The notes beneath the pieces were generated by a model. That model had not been told where the DNA came from. It saw nothing but the letters and a program-made list of their open reading frames with translations, and searched no databases. A program made the translations under genes and the position numbers. A DNA stretch of 64,000 nucleotides from Ancistrus triradiatus (Eukaryota > Chordata > Actinopteri > Siluriformes > Loricariidae): positions 124,001 through 188,000 of the forward strand of contig JAJAGP010000441.1 in NCBI GenBank assembly GCA_025084515.1, in the 5' to 3' direction. Positions 14,001 through 25,900 of this stretch are shown piece by piece (within the stretch, counting starts at the first letter, position 1; each line of letters begins with the position of its first letter).

Positions 14001-17000
14001 TGTGTGAGAGAGCGCAGCATGACGGAGGAAAGAAATGGACGAGTCAGTCGAAAAGGAGGAGAAGCCAGCCGTGTGACAGGAGGGACAGGCGTGAGAAGCG
14101 AACGGAGGAAGAAAGACAGAGAGAAAGAGACATTACCTCTCTTCTCCATCACCTCCTCCGCTGTGAAGACCAGAGAGGATCAGAGACGGCCAGAGAGACT
14201 CAGACGGCAACGACACACAGAAAAACACACAGACACCGACACAGGGGCACAGAAAGCACAGAGAGAGAGAGACTGAACCCGGGAAAGAATGACGGAAGAG
14301 GAAAAAAAGGTCAACATGAAAGAGAGACAGGATTCATAGAATATTTGATGGGGTCGTCCCTATGTTGTCTTATATGTGGACACCTAATCTCGTGCAAACA
14401 CTGAAACACAGAACAGTAGAGAAATATACACCTGGTGACAAATGAAAGACAAAGACATGGCATAGGCATTACCACCCGTACAGCCAGAGGGCGCCACCGA
14501 CACCCTAGAGCGCTTGTGCTTCAGGATAGTCTCTTGGCATGTACAGTATGTTGAACAGAGAATGGAGAAAAGAAGAGGGAATTGAATGAAGGATGAAAGT
14601 GTGACCTTGTTTTGGGCAGAATTAGGCCCTATGATGGTCTCAGAACGCTGAAGCATGTACACGTGGTTTTGATTGGGGTCCGGGGCAGAAAGCAGGAAGG
14701 AGGGCTATAGGCCAGGAAGAGGTTATCAGTCCAAGAGATGTATGCCTGAAGTGGATGCAGAGGCAACCATTTCAATTACTGTTCGCTTTAATGACAGAGG
14801 TCTAAACAATTATTATAACTTATAATAGGAAATAAAAATCTGTCCCATAACTGCAGACGTGCCATAAACAGCTGGTTAAATTAAGAAAAAGGTTTAAAGT
14901 GTTTAAAATGTGATACAGCACTGCCTTTTCTGGAAATTTGTGTTTCTTCAAGTGGGCTCATTTCCTCTTGGTTGTGTGCAGCCACTATTCCATAGGGTGC
15001 GTTTATATTTTGGCTCTACCGAGTGTATGATTGTTAATGTGTCCTTTCTAACTGAAGAACCATGTTGTGTGCTTCCTAGAGGGAGTGGTATGTATAACAG
15101 TTTAGGCTTTGGATGCTGCATAGATGGTAGCGTTCCATTCGTGTTTTCAGAGGTATCTGTGACGCATTTATGTATCATCTGCACGCAGTTTTCTTGTGAA
15201 AACACCCTTTATATATATATGACAGCATCATAAAAAGACTACGTGTCAATGATAACGTCCGGTCAATGTCCATTTCGGCCAACGACCTGTTTTTGTAACA
15301 CAATGCTGTCTTGTCGTCTTAAGGAAACACTTAGAAGCATGGCTAATCCTACTCTCTCTATATTATCAGTTGCAATACGTGTGTTCGAGCAGGAAAATCA
15401 ATAAACACTGCCACTGGTCCTCCAGAGCCTGAGTTTCTCCAGGCTTGAACGTCTTCCTCAGTGCTATGTCAGAAGGTGGACTTCAAACCATGCTGTCAGA
15501 ACCTGTTGAATCTACCTCATGGAGACTGAAGCAGCATCTGGGCAGTAAAGGGTTACAGGTGCCCAAGGTCTTCACCGGCAAAAAAGGTGCTCAAAGATCA
15601 CCTACACCCACGTGGGCCATGGGGACGGGGTAAACTGGTGTGAAGGGTTCTGGAATGTGTAAGGAATCTAAAGAGGAAATGGGAGGACATGAAGGGCGAG
15701 GCTTGTCCAGAAACAAGGGTGGAAGGAGACAACAAGAACGAGCAGATAAGGGATGTAAAGGGTGTGTGAAATGGAATAGGGCTGGCGCTCGAGGGTGCCT
15801 AGGGCCGTGTTGGCTGCATTGTGGTGTTGGGTCTTTAGGAGCTAGAGAGGGCAGACTATGAACTAGGCAGCAGGCATGAGAAGAAAAGAGAGACTGAGGG
15901 CACAAGAGCACAAGAGCACAAGGGCACAGCAGGATGTGGATGAGGCATCTCTGAGGACACTTACGTGAAGGCGAAGGCTACCAGGGCACCACTAACCACT
16001 ATAAAGTCCAAGATGTTCCACAGGTCCCGGAAATAGGAGCCCTGATGAAGCACCAAGCCCAGATCTACCATCTAGAGGGCGAGAGATGAGGAAAATGTCA
16101 AGCCTTTTTTACAATAAACAGTAAAGGCGGATATGGAGGTGGGATAAAGGTGCTCACCTTTATAAGCATTTCAAAGGTGAATACACCTGTAAAGACGTAG
16201 TCAAAGTAACGCAGCACCTGTGGACAGAAGAAGAGGAACAGAGTGTTGGAGAAGAGCACAGTGGGTAATCAGACAGATGGATGGATTAGCAGATTGACAG
16301 ATTGAAGTATACAATGATTAGACGGATTAAGGGATGGATTAATGAATAAGTGGATGGGTTACTGAAGAGTTCGTATGAATAAATGGACTGGCAAATGGAC
16401 GGAAGAGTGACTGATAATAAATAGATAGATGGATGGCTGGATTTCGTGGATGGAGGTATGGATGGATGGATGGATAGATGAATGGATGGATGTAGGAAAG
16501 AATGGATGGATGGATGTATGGATGGATGAGGGATGGAGAAAATGGTAAATATATGATAGCATTTTCAACTCACAATGTTTCTGGGGGATTCGGGCCAAAC
16601 AGGATCTTCAGCGGCCAAAGCAATACTGCTCATAGCAATGACCAGTAGAATACACATCTCAAAGTACCTCAGTGTCACCACATAGTGACACAACCTCCGA
16701 AACCTACAACACCCCCACATACACAAACAGCGTCATTTCATTAATTACCATAAAATACTTAAAATCAGGTCACCTTGAAAGCATAACAGGACTCGTAATG
16801 AAACTGGTCCCTCACAGGATAGGCTTATAAACAGTGAGCAACACTGAGCATAAAATGTAGTCCCATTGCAAATGACTAATTACTTCTTTCAAAATGTAAT
16901 GATAGATACTTTACTCATTACATTCTGGAAAAAAACAAGCACATTACTTATTACTCTTACATTACTCCCTACAACACTAAGGGTTAAAGAGTTTAGAGAT

Positions 17001-19870
17001 CTCTAAAACATTAATCGGTACCAACTAGAAAGCAGGAAAACAGCCAGCAACCTTTAAATATTTTATTTAAGAAAAATAACATTCATGTTCAAATTCAATT
17101 CATTGTTTGCATGGTATTCTTTCTGAGGCAGTTGCACAAATTCGGCCAGCAGATGTCGCTAAGGGGCGCAGTTTGGATTGTTTCAAACACTCATTTTTCA
17201 AATCGATAATAATTACAAAGTTGTGAACTCACGGGTTAGTTGTGGACAGGATAAACATGGAGCTGTAAGGTGGCATGGGTTTTGGCCCTCCGTCGTCTTT
17301 ATCTTCATCGTCATCATCTCCTTTAGTGTCTTCCTTCTTGGGCAGTGGCTCTGTATTGGCATTCTTATTGACTGTAGAATAAAGTTGAAGAAGAATTTAA
17401 GACATGAATAAAAGATTTATACCAGTTTTAGCCACTCTTATTTCCCCTTAATTCCTCACCTTGCAGTATGGCATTGGCAGATGGAAACATGGGTGGCATG
17501 TCTACGGCCGTGTAATCTGGCTTAGTGTCCAAGTTTAGCAGATTACCCATGGTGGAAGTGGGGTTGGTGAGAATCAGACTGCTCTCTGTGCCTGTGGGCG
17601 CCAGGCGGTTGCTGGTCAGGCTCAGCAGGCTGGCGCATGGCGTGGACCGACGGCTCATGCCATGGCAATCGGAGGGCACCAGCGGCTGGGTGGCGAGCTT
17701 ACTGTTCATGACGTTGTCCAGGTCCTCGCTGTATTGGCTGTCCTGCCTGGACAGGGTCTTCTGAATGGGACGAGTCGTGGACAGAGTCGGACCCTCCCTA
17801 CAGAGACGGAAAGAAGGGGGTACAAAGATAGAGGGCATGACAGACAGTAAGGGACAAAATGGGAAAGGAATGGTTAAAAGACCTCAGAGAAAATGTAGCT
17901 GTAACAAACTCACTTCCTGCTGCGGTGCCGCCTCTCTCCATGTTCTCCTCGTTCCCTTCTGCCTTCTTTATCTCCATGCCGGTGGCACCTCTGCCTCCGC
18001 TCCCCTCCATCCACATTCTCACCGTCCAGCCCTCCCTCTGTGCACTTGCCCCGGTGCCTCCTGCTTCCTCCGCCCCCCTCACCGTCCTCGTCCGTTGCCT
18101 TGCGGTGACGAGAGCGTCCGTTTTGCCCGCGATGCTCTCGCTTGCGATGTGTCTCCTTCATGATCGGCTCTGTATCCTCTGTACCAACAGGGCTCTGGGT
18201 CTCAGACTCCTTGCCGCTTCGTCGAGACTCTGTGGATTCCCCTCTCTCCAGAGTCCGACTTGGACCAGATCCTCTTCCTCCTACTACAGAATGGTAAGGA
18301 GGACGTTTCTGAAGGAGTTCCTCCCCTGGCCTGGTCTTGTTCGTGTTGTTGTTTCGGTTTTCTTGAGGGTCCACCACAAGGGGCCGGTCCAGGTGAGTCT
18401 TCATGTCAGGACGGATGTGGCGAGAATAAGATACCTGAGAGGAGAGACAGAGTTTAAGGATTGAAATGCATGTGTTTATCGAGCATTAGAAATGATTTGA
18501 AATGATTATGCTTCAGAAATACCACTGAAAACATGAGTGGAACACTGCCATCTACACAGCATCTGAAGCTTACACATATCACTCCCTCCAGAAATACACA
18601 ACACAGCACCGTGGTTCTCAAGCACGCATTAACAATCACACACTGTAGAATCAAAATATTATCGAGCATGATAGGATATATACATAAGTAAAATACCTCA
18701 CTGGCTGCACACAGCCAAGAGGGAATGAGCAGAGCACATTTTCCTTGCATGAATTCCCTCTCCAACAAAGACCAGGATTAAATCTACCGCCATTGTTTGA
18801 AAATATATGGTGTCCATAGCATTTCATCAGGAGATTGATATTATGGGTAAAAATACATGAGGCACATTGGATGCTCAATCCAGCTTTTAACACACACAGA
18901 GCCTCCTTAATATCTAACCTTAGCTCTCTCAAGCCATAACCGTCTGGAATCTTCTGGCAAAGCCGGTGTGAAAAAAAGAACCAGAGCTGCCCCACATGGG
19001 CTTTAATTCTGCAGTGCTGTGTAGTGTTTTTAATAGCTTTTGTCAGTATTCAGATGAATGAGCTGCCTACTAAGCAATAGTAAGGGAAGCAATGAAAGAA
19101 GAGTAAGAAGCGCTCTTCGCTTACCTTCCAGCGCTCCTCCGGGTCCAACTCGTTATAGAGCGCCTCCCTGCTGGTCATCAGCGTCTGTCTCCGAAGCTCG
19201 CTGGTGCGCTGCTCCCACACCGACTTGGAACCCTTATGGTTCTTCTGCTGTTCCTTACTGCAGTGATAGAGACAGCAAATGTTACAGGTGATCGTTCAGA
19301 GGAAGCGTAACGGCCTAATCTAGTCACACAGCTACTGCAGACCTGCTATTCACAAAGTGACACGACACAGGCCTTAGTTCGGAAAAGTTCACCCACAGGG
19401 CACACAATGAGAGAAGAGAAAGGGCTTTAAAGCTGATGTAAAGGTGTGGCTCATATACAGTACATAGAGACAAAGAGGAATAAACAGAAGAAGCGTGGGT
19501 CCAATGACGTTCGCATATCGTGGTCACCAGAGCTTAAGTCTGCCCGTGTTTTATACCTAAACCCGTAATAAACAGGGCTAGAAGGAGAAGTGATGCCATA
19601 GCTATTGATTGTCATCTGGAGCCTGAATAGGTAACAAATGTAGGAAGAAACAAGGCAAGATGGGAAGAGGAGAACGAGGAGGAGGGTCTAGTGAGAAAGT
19701 AGATGCCCGCACACAAATCAAAAGCGCCAAAAAATGAGGAAACAGAAAAACAAGAGAAATAAATAAATACCAGTCCGGAAAGGATTCAGAAGAGTTGAGA
19801 TGCTCAGAGTGAACTGTCACACTGAGGAGGAAAAGAGCATGTGAGAGGTACACGACGGTGTTTAAAGCAT

Positions 19871-19922
<52 letters not shown>

Positions 19923-22900
19923 TCTCACTGTCTTTGTTTCTGTAAAAAAGCTTCTCAATTGAGGACATCATTTCTGTCCCCATTCCAAGGCCACACCCAA
20001 TGTACATTGTGAGGACTATTCCATTGACATAATATTAATGATTCTAATTAGTTATAACATAATGCTAATTATTTCCACACCTAATTCTAACCTTAACATC
20101 AGTAACCTAAACTCTTTTTTGTTTTTTTGCCATTTTGATATAAAAGTTACAGTTTTTGTTATGAGGACGAGCAAAATGTCCTCACAAGGTAAATGTCATG
20201 TCAGATCTTTCCCTTCCTTATGGGGACACATGACCCCCTCACAAACATCAGTTTGTCTTTCTATCTGTGTGGGGACTTCCACTGACATAACGTTACTGGG
20301 ACTAATTAATTTTCACACACTAAGTCACTAATTACTTTCTTATAAGCGCTCAGGAGATGAAAGGTCATGCAATGTGATGTCTTCCACCTGAGATTAGACT
20401 GGCATTAGATGTACACTGAAATGAAATCAAAAATCTAAAATATTCCCTCCTCTGAGGCTGGTTCTTCAAAGGTTTCTTCACTACGTATCTGTGGGATTTC
20501 TTCCATACCATTAGCTCATTAGAACGTAGACTCTTTGTAAAGCTGTTCCGAGACGTCGACTGATATTAAAGGCGCTATATAAATAAAACAACCAAACTGT
20601 AGTACAGTCTCACATGTTTACGCACTGCAGTGGTTTAGGACACAGTTAATGCTGACTTTGGGTAAATGAGACAGCATTTGAAATAGCCAGGGTGTCCCCT
20701 CGAGGCCAGAATGCATGCAGCTGCCCTTTTACTCACAAGAAGAATCAAAGCAAGTCTAGTTCTTACTAAAGCAGGGTAAATGCCAGAGATCAGAGATTAC
20801 TGCTGCATAAAAGCCAGGGGGTAAAAGAAAGAGGCAGGTAGATACTCACGCTGCGATGGAGAGATTGGCCGCGGACAGAGGACTCACTTCGGCCACCTCC
20901 TTTGCCTTCTGAAGAGCCATCTTCTGATTAGCTGCCTCTTCTTCCTCTTGCTCATCCTGCATATAGGGAAAATAGTTGGAGATCAGGGAAATTGAGAGAC
21001 CCTGAACAGCACCAGCGCTCTATGTGGGTCTGTTATTGTTACCTTGGTCAGCTCCTGTGCATTTGCCAGATTGTCCACAGCGATGGCCAAGAATACGTTC
21101 AGCAAAGTGTCTGAACACAGAGTTAAGGAAAGCTACAACAATCTCTTTAGAAATGTGCCGACATGGGCTTTTGTATGTCTTGTATCACTCAGAGTACGAT
21201 GGGTTCCCTTATAGACTTGCTCCTCTTAAGATATCTTCCTAGTAGAAAACTCATTTTCTGAAAATCATTTTCAGTGCCTTATTATTTTTGTATTCATTAT
21301 TGCTACTGTTGTTGATCTGTATTACTATGCTGCATTAACTATTATATTAACTATATAGCTGATAGTACGGCTTTCAGCACACACCTGTGCAAATCACAAA
21401 ACAATATGCTCATCTAATTATGACCCGATTTATTTTTGTTCTACAAACATTCAAAAACTGTTAACAATGTCTATTTCTGTACTCGTTGTATGCTTATAAA
21501 AAACACATCGATAGCGATATGCTAATCAGCAGTTATACAGACGGTCGGGAGCTAGAGGGCGCTAATCACTACCTTCAAAAGGATAGTACTGATGCTAACG
21601 ATCATATAAAATGAAAGAAGCTGGCGAGTATGTTCAGTAAATGTTAAACCTTTCTTCGGTTTCACACAAAACATCTCTAAAACATCTCTAAAAGTGCACA
21701 CACAAAGGATGAATGTAATTATTTAAACTATTGTTGGAATCCTTGGTAGAGATGGGTGGAAAAGGAAGGAAATGTGTTTGTGATTACTTAGCTTAACCTC
21801 TCCACACTGACACTATGAGAAAACTCTGATCAGAAAATGTATGTTTAACGAAACAACTTGTGAATTATTGGCGCTAGACATTTTCTGAACACACTGAAAT
21901 GGAGCTGACAGAGGCTATTAATCAATTGGAAAGATGAAAGAATATAAAAATAAATGAAATGTATCAGACAGTGGCTGCTACACTACAGCTACACATATGA
22001 AAATATCCAAGAATAAAACTGAACGAAATGGTGAATATAGTAGCAGTAGGAGTTCATCCAATTCATTCAAACTATATATAAAGAAAATCCTCGTTGCTAC
22101 TAAATGCTACCTAATAATAATATTCATATTAAAACCGTGAACTGCTTGACAGTTTTAATGTGAACGTTCACAGTTTGACCATGAAGTTCACAGTTCTACT
22201 ATGGATTTTTGATGGTAATTTGGCCACTTCATGGTTCTACTTTGAAATTTCATAGTACTACTGGAAACTTAGTGGACGATGAACTGACCATGAATTATTT
22301 CACAGTTGTACTATGAATTTTGGTGGTAATTTGGCCACTTCATGGTTCTCCTGTCAAATTTCTACTGTTGGACTGTGGGTAGCCTGCGGTTAAGGTACTG
22401 GACTATGGAATCAAAAGGTCCGGGGTCCAAATCCCATCTCTGCCAAGCTGCCACGTTTGGGTCCTTGAGCAAGACCCTTTAACCCACAACTGCTTGGATT
22501 GTAAGACTGTATCAATTTGTAAGTCGCTCTGGATAAGGGCGTCTGCTAAATGCTGGTAAATGTAATTTCACAGTAAATTTTTTTTCCTGGTTCATTTGCT
22601 AGTGGGGTGTGAGTGCACAGTCTGCATACATTGGATACAGTTGCCGAAGAGTGTGAGGAACGATGAAGAGATGGAGAACACCATGCCTTTGTTGAACTTC
22701 CTCCTCTGAGACTCGATGCCGTCGTACATCACCATGTTCAGTCAGCGTCCAGTCAGTATCTGATACGACGAATGTGTTCATTTCAACGTTAGTTTTTCCC
22801 AGTTTTACCTTAATGTTCAATATACTTTCCTCGTTTGCATGCAGGCTTAGTCGTTCATTACTAAATGACTTGCCTGAAACCGGTCATTATTGCTGCAGAA

Positions 22901-25900
22901 AGGTTCGAATTTGTTGGTGGGTGCCAGATTCAAATAAACCTGCAGAAAGGAAGGGAAAAGGGTTCTGAGGAATGTTTCATGTTACCTTTAATTAATCCTA
23001 TTTACCCTTGATCCTAATTCAGTAATCTAACTTTAACTAATATAAGAACCACAGCCTGTCCAGTAAAGAAAATACCGTAAAGAAAATGCAGATTAAAATG
23101 CTTTTACTTAAGGTCAACACTGCATGTTTGAATCAACTGTGTTGCAGTATTTCACTTTGCACTACACTTAGCACAAAAGGAAGCCCAGCTGGTATCTGAA
23201 AACGGTGCTGTGGTGCCAAAGTTTAATGAAAGGTTTTTAAAGATGACTGTTTATAGGATAGCATAAAAGATAACTCTAAATGTCGAACAGCATCCTGGCA
23301 GTAAGCAGAACTCAAGACCTGGCAAGCAAAATGGCACGTCAGAGCTAAAAGTAATAAACTGATCAAATGGGATATTTAAATGGATTTAAGTTGAATGCGG
23401 AGCAAGTTTTTCTCCTGTAAACAGTCTATGTTGTTTGCTTTTCTAAATATCTAGCAAACAGTTTTGTAGCAGGTAAGCTGATTGTTCATGCTTGCAATAA
23501 CACTTGACCAGAGAGGTCTCCAAATCCACAAAACACACTAATTTAATTTCAATTGAATATGTACTGTATGTACATTACTATGTATGTCAAATGCGACTTC
23601 ATAAGAAATACTTCATTTTTCATAATAAAACTAATGTAAACCAACAGGGTTTGCATAGTTAAAAATCATAAAATTGTGCACTCACGTCCGCCGAACAGCT
23701 GCATGCCAAGCAAAGCAAATCCACAATGAAGAGGGAAGAGCAGGAAGAGCAAGCTGATGATGTGACTTCATGGAGTTCAGGCAAAGACCGACAAGGTTCC
23801 TCAAGGAGGCCCCATTCCCTTAAAGTGAAAGTGGAGAGTGGCATTAGAAATAATCTTCGAGCCTATTTTTTTCCTCATTACATAAACATGCAGTCCCTGC
23901 ATAGTTCCTGTGAATAAGGTTTGCTCTGATTTTTAAACACCAAACTTTCCAGGGTTTGACACAGACAAGGGATAACGGACTCCGAGGACGTAGTGGGACA
24001 GAGACAGGCAAAGGGGACCCGGTCACCGGACACTCAACTTGGTTACTTTTGAAGATCCTCCCCCAAACAACCTGAGAGCTCGCAACACATGTCCCAATGA
24101 GTCCCTGGCTGGATCATAGCCCATAGCACCTCCGAAATGCTGCCCATATGACCTGCCATTCACAAAGGAGACATCCACAAAAACCCACATTTAAACTGTA
24201 GTACAGCAAACAGCAAGCAAACTGGAAAAATATCAAGACATGTTGGACAGGACCGATAACAATCAACTTACGAATGCCGTCACACAGTTTGAAGGAGGAG
24301 TGAAATAAGGTCTGGTCCCAGTCATACATCTTAATACACTCTCTGACAATGAAGATGCCGAGGAAGAATAAACTCAGCAAATCTAAATCACAGAGAAATA
24401 TGAGATAGAAAGAGATAAATCAACTGTAAAAGCAGAAGGTTTTTTGTCATTTATCAGCAAGTTCATCCAGTTAGAAAACTGATGGGTAAAGAGCACTAGT
24501 CTAATCAAGATCATAATGTTAGAGAACTCACAAGTGCAATGTATATCCTTTTCCTTTCCTCCCTCTTTACGTTGTTTTTTAACAGTTATAGCTTATCTAT
24601 TACGAGTTAGCATAGCTGTACTGAGAAGGCTATTTAGCGTTTGGCTAGCTTGGGTACTGCTGATAGATTATAATCAATAATACTTCACAACAGGTCGCAA
24701 CCTCTGTTAAAGATTTTTTACATTTAGATTTTTATTTACACCTAGAGTCTTGGTGGTGGCTAATGTATTGGGTTGCTTTTCTGAGAAGTTACATCTGCAG
24801 GGAGCAAACAGCAAAATATGATACATTTCTGCACTTTTAATACAATTTCAATACCTTCTATATCCATTAAATGCAATACTTAATACAACAACTAAAAATA
24901 TCCTATTTACCAATCTTCCGGACCTACTCCTCATTCTGCTCAGCAGCTATCAGAGTTAGCTTGAAATATGTACTATTCAGTTCTTAAATTGCAAATTAGG
25001 GTTTCCTCCGTAGTAGATTGGTGAGAGTGTGCCCACTCACAGAGGAAGTCGGACAGCCATCGGCTGGTCCGTAGTTGAACCACAGCTACACACAGGGTGT
25101 TGAGTCCCACCCAGCAAAGCACAGCCAGTAAAAAACTGCCTGCTTCTTCCCCACATCGTGTGGATGAAGAACGGAGCCGACGTTCCTTTTTCCTGAAAAG
25201 ATGAGCCCTCAAGCTTGAGCTCTTCAGGCTGGCCGTGCAAACTGAGACCTGAGAGAGAGCGAGAAAAAGTCTGAATATATTGGTACAGAAAACTTACAAA
25301 GACATGTATGAGAAATAGGACTTGACTCAATGGAAATGTTTTAAGATTGTTACACTGGTGTTCCAATGTAGAGGAAGTTTATTGTTCTCGTTTAGTGACT
25401 TGGTGGCCTAGTGGGTGAGGTACTGAACTATGGACCAGAAGGTCCAGGTCTCAAATCCCACCTCTTCCAAGCTTCCACTGCTGGGCCCTTGCACAAGGCC
25501 TTTAACCCACAATTGCTTGGACTGTAAGAAACTGTATCAGTTGCAAGTCACTCTGGAAAAGGGCATCTGCTAAACGACATGAATATAAATCTGTCCATGG
25601 TTTTCTTTATCAACAAAATTACCAATGTCATCCATGCATACATGAAGCTGAGAGGGCTGAGGAAGGAAATAGGATTTGTTATACCAGCATTATAATAGTA
25701 CTGGAGTTCTATTGTTCTATTGTTCACTATAACATTTACTTTCCCACTGTAACGTGTGTCCTACAGCTATATTAAATGTCCTAATTCTGTTTGGACCACC
25801 AGCTCTGCTTCCACTGAATGTAGAAGGCAGCATCAGAAATAGATTGTTTTAAATTGTGGCCACTAGTGCTAAAAGAAACTCTGTGAGACAGTAGAGGATA

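Larger units (their letters stand above)
9018..15964 (-). other. Intron 25, 6.9 kb
   Basis: It contains purine-rich tracts (10495-10735 and 14010-14340), two long (CA)n tracts, a Tc1-derived element (11074-11487) and a repeat shared with intron 33 (13290-13455). 11900-13200 looks single copy and has no recognisable gene. Confidence 0.65.
19258..20849 (-). other. Intron 18, 1.6 kb
   Basis: It contains a (CA)n tract with the (CA)n-bounded repeat family (19872-20340) and a LINE-like 3' tail (20440-20597). The rest shows nothing recognisable. Confidence 0.6.
21111..22638 (-). other. Intron 16, probable U12-type GT-AG
   Basis: The donor at 22630-22638 reads GTATCCAAT, matching the U12 GT form in its first six bases. 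At 21121-21130 the coding strand reads TTCCTTAACT, an exact U12 branch site, followed after about 11 bases by AG. The intron also holds a MITE interrupted by a SINE. The donor end lies in the error-rich segment, so the AA at positions 7-8 may be unreliable. Confidence 0.8.

Noticed and set aside
13860..14404. Overlapping frames of 138 and 141 codons as a gene.
   Set aside because: They follow purine-rich low-complexity DNA and show no recognisable domain or splice structure.
15445..15911. Frames of 62-106 codons on both strands near 15.6 kb.
   Set aside because: Mutual shadows in GA-rich sequence next to exon 25, with no protein similarity that I recognise.
16421..16537. CRISPR-like or satellite array in the GGAT repeats.
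   Set aside because: The units are four bases without spacers; it is a simple repeat in vertebrate DNA.
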